Source: Bacillus sp. OV166
GTDB taxonomy: Bacteria; Bacillota; Bacilli; Bacillales; Cytobacillaceae
Assembly (NCBI RefSeq): GCF_900177675.1
Contig: NZ_FXWM01000001.1
Location: 3,977,001 to 4,041,000, forward strand
Reading direction: 5' to 3'
Length of the DNA stretch: 64,000 nucleotides
In this document: one piece after another, positions 40,822-49,476 of the stretch
How the letters are laid out: every line of letters starts with the position of its first letter
Position numbering within the stretch: position 1 is the first letter of the stretch
Notes under the pieces: model-generated
What the model was told of the DNA's origin: nothing
The model's database searches: none
Seen by the model: only the letters and a program-made list of their open reading frames with translations
Program-made: the position numbers and the translations under genes

Positions 40822-42321
40822 TTACTTTCTTGAAATATTAGTGTCCATCTCCTCCCAACTATAATCTGGTATGGTTGCAATTAATAAAATGTTTTGGAAT
40901 ACATCTATATCCCAAACAATAATAATATCTTTAGCCTGATACACTTTCTTTATCTTATCGTTGGTTTCATTTTCAAAGTCTAATTCGTAAATAGCCGCAC
41001 TTCTATCTGTAATACCAAATAAATTATGCCCCTTTTTAATTAATCTCGCTATCGGTTCATCGACTTGTCGCTTTCCCCATTTACCTCCACTAACGTCACG
41101 TATCCACAATCCACTTTCGGTGGAAATAACGATCTTATTCTTAAGGATTTTCATATCCCAAGGAACACCTGCATTTGAAGGTATAGATATCGCTTTCCAT
41201 TTATCTCTGTTTTTCCGAAAAATCTTCCTATCTTGAGTAAAGACAAATAACTCTCCCTTATCAGAGATCTGAACTGTGTGTAGGGATTCAGGAACCGGGT
41301 GTTTTTCCCAACTATCCCCTTGATTTATAGTTGAGTAAACCATTCCGTCAGATAAAACTGCAATGTTATTATTCAAAGAATAATCTATGTTTTCAATTTC
41401 TTTTTTTAAAGTCAATATTTTATTCCCTTTACTTTTATGCGTTACATTTGACCATATTTCATATGCTGTTGAAACATATAATTCATCTTTAGTGTTAAAC
41501 CACGCATATTTTACATACTTGTTTATATCTAAGTCAGTCCATCTTTTTCCATTATTTGAACAGACTTCAAGAAATGGATCATTGGTTGTACTAAACTGAG
41601 TTGGTTTTCTGTCACCCCAAGTAACCAAGTATTCTTTCCCTGCTGTGATTCCCATAATAGCCATACCTTTTTTTGTTATCTTAGATATATTTGATCCTGG
41701 TTGTCGGGATATTAAACCACCGCCATAGGGAACTTTGTGAATCGCACCAGTGATTTTACCGTTTTTTGCATCGAAAGTAATTCTTGTAAAGAGTTTATCT
41801 TTGTCAATGCCCAATACAGTTATAGTCGGTGTATCTTCAATAATATTAAGTGTAAAATGATATCCTGTTGCCCAGTCCTTTCCCGGTTTAAGTCCATATT
41901 TATTCTTTGCTATTTTTACTACTTCAGCACTATCAAACTTAATATCATTGTAGGCTATCGTTTGATCCTGACCCGATTGTTTTAACTTTTCGAATACTGT
42001 AATTTTTCCTTTTGAAATACCAAGAAGTAAATATTCATCTGTACCAGGAACAATAAAATTCAAGAACCAAGTAAAACGTTTCCCAGTCTCTCCTCTTGAT
42101 CCGCCCATTGTCTCGTCAACACTTCTTACTCTTAATAAAGATGCGTTATCATTCCATTCTTTTGCTCGGCCTAGACCGAGGTTTATGGCTTCTTTAAGAG
42201 ATAATTCCCCCTTTTCTATGCTTATCATTGATGACTTAACTTCTGTTATTTCACTACTCATAAGAGTTAATACTATTAATAATGCAATTAATTTAAATGA
42301 GGCCTTTTTAATCCTAAACAA
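40822..42321 (-). CDS. Exported beta-propeller-like protein
   Basis: 499 residues. Signal sequence near 8-30. Residues 40-200 resemble PepSY-like strands; 210-499 contain repeated blades such as GRTWxD-type motifs (NNGKRWTDLDINKYVKYAWF, YSTINQGDSWEKHPVPESLH, IWIRDV-like GLWIRDVSGGKWGKRQV). The S/T/N-x-D-x-G-x-x-W pattern is that of BNR/sortilin-type propellers, which bind ligands outside the cell. It is the largest product in the array; function unknown. Confidence 0.65.
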   Translation of the reverse strand: MFRIKKASFKLIALLIVLTLMSSEITEVKSSMISIEKGELSLKEAINLGLGRAKEWNDNASLLRVRSVDETMGGSRGETGKRFTWFLNFIVPGTDEYLLLGISKGKITVFEKLKQSGQDQTIAYNDIKFDSAEVVKIAKNKYGLKPGKDWATGYHFTLNIIEDTPTITVLGIDKDKLFTRITFDAKNGKITGAIHKVPYGGGLISRQPGSNISKITKKGMAIMGITAGKEYLVTWGDRKPTQFSTTNDPFLEVCSNNGKRWTDLDINKYVKYAWFNTKDELYVSTAYEIWSNVTHKSKGNKILTLKKEIENIDYSLNNNIAVLSDGMVYSTINQGDSWEKHPVPESLHTVQISDKGELFVFTQDRKIFRKNRDKWKAISIPSNAGVPWDMKILKNKIVISTESGLWIRDVSGGKWGKRQVDEPIARLIKKGHNLFGITDRSAAIYELDFENETNDKIKKVYQAKDIIIVWDIDVFQNILLIATIPDYSWEEMDTNISRK

Positions 42322-42352
42322 GAAAAACCACCATCCACCCTAAAAATAAAAA

Positions 42353-42397
42353 TAAAAAACCAGTTTTAACAAAGGTTTTGCCAAAACTGGTTTTTTA
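42353..42397 (-). terminator. Terminator of the 42.5-kb gene region
   Basis: AAAAACCAGTTTT and AAAACTGGTTTTTT pair; A- and T-runs on both sides make it bidirectional. Confidence 0.75.
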
Positions 42398-42453
42398 TTC
42401 AATAAACTTGCTCCGTTAGTTCAATAACTTCTCCTAGAATTTAGTTCAATAGA
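42395..42453 (-). repeat. Array repeat R61, left module plus traces
   Basis: ATTCAATAAACTTGCTCCG, TTAGTTCAATAA, then only TTTAGTTCAATAGAA as possible right end. The strong terminator just before it may replace the usual centre. Confidence 0.55.
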
Positions 42454-42456
42454 ATT

Positions 42457-43473
42457 TCACTTGTCAACGTAGAAATTTACAACTTGTCCATTCTTACAAA
42501 ACCAAGTTTTAGATATTATTTTATTTTTTATTTCGTAGAAGTTTATAGTTACTTCATTAACATTCTCGTCATTTATATTTATTTGTTTATTCTTGTCTGC
42601 TAAAAAATAAAATCCACTCTTATCTTTGTTATATTCAGGTTGCCGCATACTTACTGTTGGGTCTTTTAAGAGTAGTGTAGTGTTCTTACTCTTCATATCT
42701 ATTGTTGCGATACTGAAAGTATGTTCTTTTGGGTTATTAAAGTAACTAATTAAAATGTTGTTCCCATCTGAAGATAACGATGCACCTGTTAAGAAAACTT
42801 CTATGGTTTTTATATCTTTTACTTTCTGTCCATCCTTATTATAAATAGATAGAGTATAAACTGGTGGTTCTGGAGGAATTCCTTTCTTGTTAGCTTGTTC
42901 AATTTTTTCATACTCTTTTTTTACCGAATTCGTTACTAAAAGCAATTGTTTCTTCTTTGGATTATAATCCATCATAAATACTGATGTGTCTTTATCCTGG
43001 TTATTCCACTTATTTATTTTTTTGTTCTTTAAATCATATATTGCTAATTGAAAGTTACGTTCGTTATCACCTATCAATACCCTCATAAATAAAAGTTGGT
43101 TCTCCTCATCCAATTCTAATAAATCAACATTATTAAATTGATTGGTAAGTTGTTTAGTTTGACTATTATTAAGATTCTGTTTGAAAAGTTGTGATGTTTG
43201 ATTTTTTGTTTTGTTAGTAAAATACACTTCTTTGTTCGAACTTGAATATGTTGCCGTAGGATAATCTGTTATCTCTTTTTTAAATAAAATTTTGTTTTTT
43301 TTTGTATTTGTATCATATTGATAAAATCTTTGTTTCAGTTTATCATCTACAAAGTTTATAAAAAGATTATCACCTCTAAATTCTGCACTCTTTGATTCTT
43401 CAGCATAAACGTCCATATTTATAGGATTGAAAGCAAAGAGGAATAAAAAGATAATTACATTAATTTTCTTCAT
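42457..43473 (-). CDS. Exported TolB-like propeller protein
   Basis: 338 residues. Signal peptide 1-24 (VYAEE). Repeated strand motifs such as YPTATYSSSNKEVYFTNK, GASLSSDGNNILISYF and PEYNKDKSGFYFLADK match TolB/WD40-like blades (x-S-x-D-G-x-x-I). No catalytic domain; probably a secreted binding protein. Confidence 0.65.
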   Translation of the reverse strand: MKKINVIIFLFLFAFNPINMDVYAEESKSAEFRGDNLFINFVDDKLKQRFYQYDTNTKKNKILFKKEITDYPTATYSSSNKEVYFTNKTKNQTSQLFKQNLNNSQTKQLTNQFNNVDLLELDEENQLLFMRVLIGDNERNFQLAIYDLKNKKINKWNNQDKDTSVFMMDYNPKKKQLLLVTNSVKKEYEKIEQANKKGIPPEPPVYTLSIYNKDGQKVKDIKTIEVFLTGASLSSDGNNILISYFNNPKEHTFSIATIDMKSKNTTLLLKDPTVSMRQPEYNKDKSGFYFLADKNKQININDENVNEVTINFYEIKNKIISKTWFCKNGQVVNFYVDK

Positions 43474-43534
43474 ACCAATACCTACCTTTTCTATTTCTAG
43501 AGTTTATAAGTATTTTCCCAAACTCATAAGATTG

Positions 43535-43637
43535 CATCCTTATTAAAGTAAACTGCTTCGTTAGCTGAATAACAAAAAAAGGACCGCTGTTGCAATCCCC
43601 GTTGTTCAACTCAAGCACCCGTTAGCTTAATAAGAAT
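43535..43637 (-). repeat. Array repeat R62, complete
   Basis: ATTAAAGTAAACTGCTTCG, centre AGGACCGCTGTTGCAATCCC, right module CAAGCACCCGTTAGCTTAAT. Confidence 0.8.
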
Positions 43638-43683
43638 TTCTTTAATTGTTAATTATAAGAGAAACCTGGAATGGAGGATATTT

Positions 43684-44079
43684 ATGAGAAAAAGCCTTTT
43701 CATATTGATTGCCTGCTTAACCCTTTTCTTCTATTCACCCGTTAAAGCTGAAACCGTAACTAAAAATGATGTACAGTTGCGTGATGACTTGATTTTCATT
43801 ATGCTTTATCCCTCAATTCAACAGGAATTGAAGAAGCAATATGGCGAAATTAAACAAAATTATTATGGTAAAATAACCCAAATCAAGAAACTGCCAATAG
43901 GCACTTACTTATTTAATGTCACCGTGCAGGTAACAACATTTGAAGGTGCTCACGGTCCTCCCAATGATTTAGTGACAATCACTTTTAGTAATGAAAAAAC
44001 CATAGAGTGGAAGGCTATTGATTTCAAAAGAAGAAGGTTAAAGCCAAATGAAATAACTAAATGCGGGCATCCTTTGTAA
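43684..44079 (+). CDS. Exported DUF3888-like protein (plus strand)
   Basis: 131 residues, ATG 43684 after AATGGAGGATATTT. Signal peptide 1-22 (VKAET). LRDDLIFIMLYPSIQQELKK then QYGEIKQNYYG and a beta-rich end FEGAHGPPNDLVTITFSNEK match DUF3888, with the 27.97-kb gene a distant relative. Role unknown. Confidence 0.7.
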   Translation: MRKSLFILIACLTLFFYSPVKAETVTKNDVQLRDDLIFIMLYPSIQQELKKQYGEIKQNYYGKITQIKKLPIGTYLFNVTVQVTTFEGAHGPPNDLVTITFSNEKTIEWKAIDFKRRRLKPNEITKCGHPL

Positions 44080-44094
44080 AAAGGGTGTTTTTTC
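44066..44094 (+). terminator. Weak terminator after the DUF3888-like gene
   Basis: CATCCTTT and AAAGGGTG pair over the stop codon and TTTTTTC follows. Confidence 0.5.
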
Positions 44095-44103
44095 TTCGGT
44101 TAT

Positions 44104-44185
44104 ATTCTTAAACTAAGCTGCTTTGTTAGTGGAACAAGGAAAGCGACTGCCTTATTGAATAATCGCACCCGTTAGCTGAATAAGG
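44104..44185 (-). repeat. Array repeat R63, centre shortened
   Basis: CTTAAACTAAGCTGCTTTG, TTAGTGGAAC, centre GCGACTGCCTTATTGAATAA, right end TCGCACCCGTTAGCTGAAT. Confidence 0.7.
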
Positions 44186-44249
44186 ACTATGGGTGATAAC
44201 TATGCATCACATTTCTAAAATATTTTATTTCTTCCCTTTAATGAATTTC

Positions 44250-44361
44250 TCCTTCTTTCACTAATCTGCAACGTTAAGCTCAATAAGCAAAAAGATGTTG
44301 CCCAGCAACACCTTGTTTAACTCTAGCACCACGTTTCTTTAAGTACATTTCTTCACAACCT
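44250..44361 (-). repeat. Array repeat R64, tailed
   Basis: TTTCACTAATCTGCAACG, centre GATGTTGCCCAGCAACACC, right module CTAGCACCACGTTTCTTTAA with tail ATTTCTTCACAACC. Only 64 bases without a gene separate it from R63. Confidence 0.75.
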
Positions 44362-44378
44362 TGGCTTTTATTATGGGG

Positions 44379-44430
44379 ATACTGTTCGTTAGTGAAACAA
44401 GGAGCATCTTCCTCAATAACCGTTTTGATT
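44379..44430 (-). repeat. Array repeat R65, partial
   Basis: ATACTGTTCGTTAGTGAAAC followed by AAGGAGCATCTTCC; third repeat in a row. The 421 bp between the two neighbouring genes hold nothing but R63-R65 and short AT-rich spacers. Confidence 0.5.
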
Positions 44431-44501
44431 TTTACTTACTACAAGTTTCTTAAATAGTTTAGATAATTCTATTTTGTACTTTTCTCAAAAACCTTTTACT
44501 G

Positions 44502-45388
44502 TTAATTATTTTCTTTAAACTCAGTAATCATTTCTGGCTTTTCTCCAAAAATATAAATTGCTCTGATGGAGTCATCTACTGTATTAACCAACAAAATCAT
44601 TTGTTCTGCAAAGTTGGAAAAATAACGTATTGTTATGGAATCCCTTAAGTCCTCTTGGAATTTCCATCCCACTGGCTGTAATACAAATGGTTTATTTTTT
44701 TGAAAACTATTATTATAGACAAACTGCTGAAAACGCTCGTTTTCTTTTAGTATCAAAGGGCTAACTGATTCTTTTCTAACTACAAAAAATTTAAGATTCC
44801 TTTTCCCTGTTGATTGGGTAGATTCTGTAACCCTATATAAATCTGATACAACAGGAAAATACCCTTGGGAAAGTAAGCCCTTAACCAATTCTTTTGATTC
44901 TTTTTTAAGCTCTGATAACTGTATTTCTTTAAATTTACCGTGAACAAAAAATTGCTTTACATCTTTATAGTGTGGTACCAACTCTTTTATGATAACATCA
45001 TACAACCAATGGTTCATATCTTGAAACACTAGAGTAGAATGGTGTTCCCCAAGTATCACATCAGGGGCTGCATAAAAAAACAAATCTCATTCATCTGATT
45101 TAAACAATCTTCTGATTTAATGATACTAACACTCTGGTTTCCAATCCTACTATAAAAATCTTGATCATCGTCCTCTTCCTCAAATAGACTGTCAAAGTAC
45201 CCTTCATCAATTTCTTCAATCCAATCAAAAGGGTATTCCTTTTGTTCTCCTTCATAAATTTCGTCCACCGAGGCATACAATGTCCAACCATATTGCCCTC
45301 TTCTTTTAAAACGGTTAATTTTGTTTATTATATATATACCAACTCTACCTGTTATCGAAATAAACAGCCCAATCAATTTATCAGTCAT
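44502..45388 (-). pseudogene. Member of the three-paralog family, frameshifted in a T-run
   Basis: ATG 45388 opens 110 residues with an N-terminal helix, QYGWTLYASVDEIYEGEQKE and acidic SLFEEEDDDQDF; after MNEICFF the frame stops. YAAPDVILGEHHSTLVFQDM through LQPVGWKFQEDLRDSITIR to KENN continues in another frame. TGTTTTTTTATG has seven Ts where the intact paralog at 48.5 kb implies eight. Otherwise full length (about 295 residues). Confidence 0.8.
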
Positions 45389-45494
45389 AAAATATCACCA
45401 TTTTTCGCTTTATAGTTTTTGCTTCAAGCAAGTAATGATTTAATCATACTAAAAATAGTTCGATAAAGAATAATATTTATTTTTTGATTGATCT

Positions 45495-45588
45495 ATTATT
45501 GAATTAACCTGCATAGTTAGTACAATAAGAAAACGGGATTGCCGCAGCCATCCCATCTTTAACATAAGCACCCGTTAGTTGAATAAAG
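45495..45588 (-). repeat. Array repeat R66, complete
   Basis: ATTGAATTAACCTGCATAG, centre CGGGATTGCCGCAGCCATCC, right module TAAGCACCCGTTAGTTGAAT. The centre closely matches that of R9. Confidence 0.85.
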
Positions 45589-45599
45589 CCCTCTTTAAT

Positions 45600-45905
45600 T
45601 CAATCTCCTACAATAAATACTTTTCTAATTGATGGATGGGAAATTTCGGTTATAAACTCTTGATATTCTCTTTGTTTATTTTCACTTATAAACATCTGGT
45701 ATCTTTTCAAATCATTGATTAATTCTATAAGTGCCTGCCCTTCATATTCTTCATCTGAACGATAATACTCACTTATTTTCCTTAACTCCAGATAGCTCCG
45801 CCAAAGTTTCTTAGAGTTAAATATTTCGTTGTGTAAGGCTTCGGTTATTTCATACATTCCTATTCGTTTATCGTTTTTGTCATAAAGCAAAACATCGAGC
45901 CCCAA
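45600..45905 (-). CDS. Hypothetical soluble protein
   Basis: 101 residues from TTG 45905, eight bases after AAGGGAGTG. Begins GLDVLLYDKNDKRIGMYEIT; helical, charged middle. This type, short with a conserved G-L-D start, occurs next to immunity genes in Bacilli; function unknown. Confidence 0.6.
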   Translation of the reverse strand: MGLDVLLYDKNDKRIGMYEITEALHNEIFNSKKLWRSYLELRKISEYYRSDEEYEGQALIELINDLKRYQMFISENKQREYQEFITEISHPSIRKVFIVGD

Positions 45906-45945
45906 ATATTTTCACTCCCTTCAGAAACTGTATATTAATTTTTCT

Positions 45946-46040
45946 ACCTATTAAAGTAACCTGCCACGTTAGCTGAATAAGCAAAGGGATCGCCGCTGCA
46001 ATCCCAATCTTCAACTCTTGCACCCGTTAGTTGAATAAGA
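45946..46040 (-). repeat. Array repeat R67, complete
   Basis: ATTAAAGTAACCTGCCACG, centre GGGATCGCCGCTGCAATCCC, right module CTTGCACCCGTTAGTTGAAT. Confidence 0.85.
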
Positions 46041-46094
46041 ACAGGCTTAATTGTAATTAAAATAAAACGAATTGGAAATTCCACGCTGTTTTTG

Positions 46095-46247
46095 TTAGCT
46101 ATTTTTTTTGAATGTTAAATTAGCGACCAAAACAGTTAAGCCTACAACAAACGGCATAATAATAGTTTTAAAATTTGATTCTGGAATAAGGATTCCAATA
46201 ATAAATACCACTATTCCCGCAAATAGTCCCCCATATATTCGCTTCAA
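46095..46247 (-). CDS. Two-helix membrane protein
   Basis: 50 residues from TTG 46247 after GGGGGG. The frame is open back to TTG 46316 inside R68, but that start would use repeat sequence as leader. Helices near 8-22 and 28-44. Family not recognised. Confidence 0.5.
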   Translation of the reverse strand: MKRIYGGLFAGIVVFIIGILIPESNFKTIIMPFVVGLTVLVANLTFKKNS

Positions 46248-46303
46248 AAAAAGCCCCCCAATGTTCTTTTTACTTATTCTAATAATTCCCCCATTGTTTA
46301 CAT

Positions 46304-46392
46304 TTTCCTTCTTCAAGTAACCTGCTCCGTTACTTCAATAAGAAAAATGCCTTGCTCCTATTAAAGCAAAGCACCCGTTAGTTGAACAAGTA
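46304..46392 (-). repeat. Array repeat R68
   Basis: CTTCAAGTAACCTGCTCCG, centre AATGCCTTGCTCCTATTAAA, right module AAAGCACCCGTTAGTTGAAC. Confidence 0.75.
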
Positions 46393-46447
46393 AAATTATT
46401 TTTTGCCTCGTAAAAAATGTTGCCTTTAATACATCAAGACGTTTAAT

Positions 46448-47287
46448 TTAATCAATCGTTTCTCCTGTTGTGACTGGTTTAATATTATAAAATCTCATAT
46501 GGGTAAGGATTCCCTTGTAAGTAAAATCCCCATTTTGTATTAAGCAGCGAATTCGCCATTCTATAGATATATCCGAAACTTTCTGTTTTTGGCGACCAAT
46601 AAAATCACCTACCAACCTTGCAGCAGGAAAGAATCCATCAAATTTACTATACATTTTCTCCTTGCAAATCTTTTTAGCAAGGTTTAATATCTCTTCATCA
46701 AAATATGTTTCAGAAACAGTCTCAACTTGACGGTTCTTACGAATTCGAAGAAGCCCATTATCTTCGAGAAGTTGTGCCCAATTTTTCAAATATCCTACTC
46801 TAACTCGTGAAGATAGCGACTTAGCATCTTCCATAAGTGGGAACAATTTTTCTGGGATAGTCTCGCCCACAGAAAGTGGTTTGAATCTCCCATATCTCTT
46901 ATGGTAAGCAGATGAAACCATAACGATTGACGCTGGAATGGTTTTAGGAATATTAGCTAATAAAAACATTAACCCTGTATATTCCGTTGGACTGTCACCT
47001 ACCCAAAACATTAACGTTTCTTCACCAGTTAGTGAATTAACCCAATCTAACAAATTTTTATATGTAGACCTAAGATAGGTAGTTGCAAAGGATTTATCCT
47101 CTTCATTTAAAACTTGTTCCCACCATATAAATCGTTCCTCTAAATCAATTTTCAACAGAAAATTGCCAAGGGGTCCCCACATCAGGTCATCACCTATTAC
47201 GACAATATTTTCATTTAATTTATGAATCTTTAAAGCTTCCTTAAGGACGGAACCAGATGAATGTCCAAATACTATATGTGTTTTCAA
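46448..47287 (-). CDS. DUF1835/DUF3658 protein
   Basis: 279 residues from TTG 47287, eight bases after GGAGG; ATG 47350 has no ribosome site. N-terminal HIVFGHSSGSVLKEAL and VIGDDLMWGPLG are the DUF1835 signature; C-terminal ARLVGDFIGRQKQKVSDISI then EWRIRCLIQNGDFTYKG fit DUF3658. The pair occurs together in Bacilli as a soluble protein of unknown role. Confidence 0.8.
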   Translation of the reverse strand: MKTHIVFGHSSGSVLKEALKIHKLNENIVVIGDDLMWGPLGNFLLKIDLEERFIWWEQVLNEEDKSFATTYLRSTYKNLLDWVNSLTGEETLMFWVGDSPTEYTGLMFLLANIPKTIPASIVMVSSAYHKRYGRFKPLSVGETIPEKLFPLMEDAKSLSSRVRVGYLKNWAQLLEDNGLLRIRKNRQVETVSETYFDEEILNLAKKICKEKMYSKFDGFFPAARLVGDFIGRQKQKVSDISIEWRIRCLIQNGDFTYKGILTHMRFYNIKPVTTGETID

Positions 47288-47353
47288 TGTAATTAGCCTC
47301 CGATAAAAGCTTTGATTAAGATTATTCGATACTATGGATTTCCCCAACATATT

Positions 47354-47453
47354 TTCTTTGTTAAACTATATTACATCGTTAGCCCCGTAAACAAATAATA
47401 GGGTTGCCACAGCAATCCCAAACTTCAACTCAAGCACCCGTTAGTTGAGTAAG
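47354..47453 (-). repeat. Array repeat R69, complete
   Basis: TTGTTAAACTATATTACATC, TTAGCCCCG, centre GGGTTGCCACAGCAATCCC, right module CAAGCACCCGTTAGTTGAG. Confidence 0.75.
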
Positions 47454-47463
47454 TATATTTTTA

Positions 47464-48204
47464 TTAATCCTCGTCATTTAAAAACAACTCTTCTAAGTAC
47501 CTTTCCTTTCTATTTAAAAATCCCTTTGTTATTTGATAATGTTCTGTGTCTTCATATCTGACGCTTTCAATTACATTGGAATCAAAACTAAAGATCTTTG
47601 CATTTGGATACCCCAGAAGAATAGGCGAATGGGTGGCGATAATAAATTGACAATTTCCACTACTCACCAATTGATAAATAACCCTCATAAATGCTAATAG
47701 GCGAGCTGGTGATAATGCTGCCTCGGGTTCATCTAATATATAAATGCCCTTACCCGAAAAACGGTTTAAAAATAATGATAAAAAGGATTCTCCGTGAGAC
47801 TGGTGGTGTAATGACCTGCCTCCATACCCTTGATAAATAGTCGGATCTTCTTTGGCTAGTTGATCCAGATGAGAAGCAAAATGATAAAAACTTTCAGCCC
47901 TTAAAAAGAAGCCTTGACTGATTTTTGGCAACCAAGACAAACGAATGTAATTTCCTAAAGCAGCGTAGGATGAATCTACATCATATATATTGTTTCTTCC
48001 TCCACCTGCTGTATTAAACCCACACTTGTACGCAATTGCCTCAAGCAAAGTAGATTTTCCAGAACCATTTTCCCCTACAAAAAATGTTACTTCACTATCT
48101 AAGTCCAATGCATCCATTCCTCTTATAGCAGGAACAGTGAATGGGTACGTATTAAAATCGGGAACTTCTTCTTGTAAAAGAGTAATTCTACGTAAAAACA
48201 ACAT
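47464..48204 (-). CDS. AAA-family (ABC/SMC-type) ATPase
   Basis: 246 residues. Walker A GENGSGKST (43-51), signature-like HQSHGESFLSLF (near 133), Walker B GIYILDEPEAAL (near 150), switch His in FIIATHSP. A stand-alone soluble ABC-type ATPase with no transporter domain; relatives are found in stress-response and anti-phage (OLD/Gabija-like) settings, but there is no nuclease or partner gene here. The catalytic set is complete. Confidence 0.85.
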   Translation of the reverse strand: MLFLRRITLLQEEVPDFNTYPFTVPAIRGMDALDLDSEVTFFVGENGSGKSTLLEAIAYKCGFNTAGGGRNNIYDVDSSYAALGNYIRLSWLPKISQGFFLRAESFYHFASHLDQLAKEDPTIYQGYGGRSLHHQSHGESFLSLFLNRFSGKGIYILDEPEAALSPARLLAFMRVIYQLVSSGNCQFIIATHSPILLGYPNAKIFSFDSNVIESVRYEDTEHYQITKGFLNRKERYLEELFLNDED

Positions 48205-48260
48205 TGGCTACACTCCGGTTTTTTATTTTAATTATACAGGTATTGAGAGGTTTTGAGATA

Positions 48261-48312
48261 CTTCTTATTCAAGTAACCTGCTTCGTTAGTTAAAGAACAA
48301 CCCTTCACAATC
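48261..48312 (-). repeat. Array repeat R70, centre deleted
   Basis: ATTCAAGTAACCTGCTTCG and TTAGTTAAAG run directly into AACAACCCTTCACAATCT, the tail of a right module. The central stem and GCACCC core are missing, as after recombination between half-sites. Confidence 0.6.
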
Positions 48313-48409
48313 TTATCTACAAATGAACTTTATATTAAAAATACAAATGCATTTTAACAAGTAAGTTCTCCTGATTTAAACCAATTACCTAAGATAAGAA
48401 ATACTAAAA

Positions 48410-48440
48410 GGTTCTGATATATATACAATATCAGAACCCT
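48410..48440 (-). terminator. Terminator of the 48.5-kb gene
   Basis: GGTTCTGATAT and ATATCAGAACC pair perfectly; TTTTAG follows on minus. Confidence 0.7.
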
Positions 48441-48523
48441 GTTTTATCGGTTTTTCATTATTTGTTTTTAAAATATCCATTGACAGCCCACTGGTGAATT
48501 CAAATGTTTCAAACGAGAAGCCT

Positions 48524-49363
48524 TTAATCCTCATTTTCCCCAAAAATAAAAATTGCTCTTACACTGTCATCAAACGTATTAACCACCAAAACAATTTTTT
48601 TCGCGAAAGAATAAAAAGAACGGATTGCGATGGAATCTTTTAAATTCTCATCTAATTTCCATCCATAGGGTGTTATTACAAAAGGTTTATTGTTTTGAAA
48701 ATTATTATTCTTCATAAATTGATGAATACGCTCGGTCTCTTTAAAAAACAATGGAGTAACATCTTCCTTTTTGATTAAAAAATATTGAATACATCCTACG
48801 GTTTCGTCCAATCGATTATTCCTATATAAATCTGTTACTACAGGATAAAACCTTTGATAAATCAATTCCTTTGCCATCTCTTTTGACTCGTCTTTTAACC
48901 CCGACAACTGAATTTCCTTGAATTTTTCCTCAATATAAAGTTCTTTAACAACCTTATAGTGCGGGACAATTTCCTTCATTATTATTTCTAAAACCCACGG
49001 GGTCACATCTTGAAAAACAAGAGCAGAATGGTGATTCTCGAAAATAGCATCAGGTGCAGCGTAAAGGAAACATATTTCACTCATTTCATTTAAGCGATTT
49101 TCTGATTTTATAGTTTTATACGTAAATCCATTTATATGAAACTCACCATCATCGTCACAGTCTTCAAAAAGACTGTCAAATTCTTCCTCATTAAGTTCTT
49201 CTATCCATTCAAAAGTATATTCTTTTGGTTCGGTAACAAAGTCCTGTTCAATAGGAGAGTATAATGTCCAACCCATTTGTCGTTTCCTTTTATACTTACG
49301 TAAAATAAAAAAACCTACCAACCCTGTTATGATAATCAATAACGTTTTCAGTATATTCCTCAT
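48524..49363 (-). CDS. Intact full-length member of the three-paralog family
   Basis: 279 residues, ATG 49363. One N-terminal membrane helix (5-24), basic RKYKRKRQMGWTLYSPIE, acidic FDSLFEDCDDDGEF, then a soluble domain with IVPHYKVVKE, YPVVTDLYR and ITPYGWKLDENLKDSIAIR shared with the genes at 945 and 44502. Probably membrane-anchored with a cytoplasmic domain. Function unknown. Confidence 0.75.
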   Translation of the reverse strand: MRNILKTLLIIITGLVGFFILRKYKRKRQMGWTLYSPIEQDFVTEPKEYTFEWIEELNEEEFDSLFEDCDDDGEFHINGFTYKTIKSENRLNEMSEICFLYAAPDAIFENHHSALVFQDVTPWVLEIIMKEIVPHYKVVKELYIEEKFKEIQLSGLKDESKEMAKELIYQRFYPVVTDLYRNNRLDETVGCIQYFLIKKEDVTPLFFKETERIHQFMKNNNFQNNKPFVITPYGWKLDENLKDSIAIRSFYSFAKKIVLVVNTFDDSVRAIFIFGENED

Positions 49364-49476
49364 AAGATACCTCTATATTTTGTTATTTTCAATACTAGCA
49401 AAGTTCCCCAACTAATTAATTTTTAATCGAAAGTAGGCACATTATTTTATAGTTTTAACAACTTTACATATGTAAT

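Noticed and set aside
47464..48204. Complete anti-phage system around the AAA ATPase
   Set aside because: The ATPase motifs are complete, but no nuclease, helicase or toxin partner is next to it; the neighbour is a DUF1835 protein in a separate cassette.
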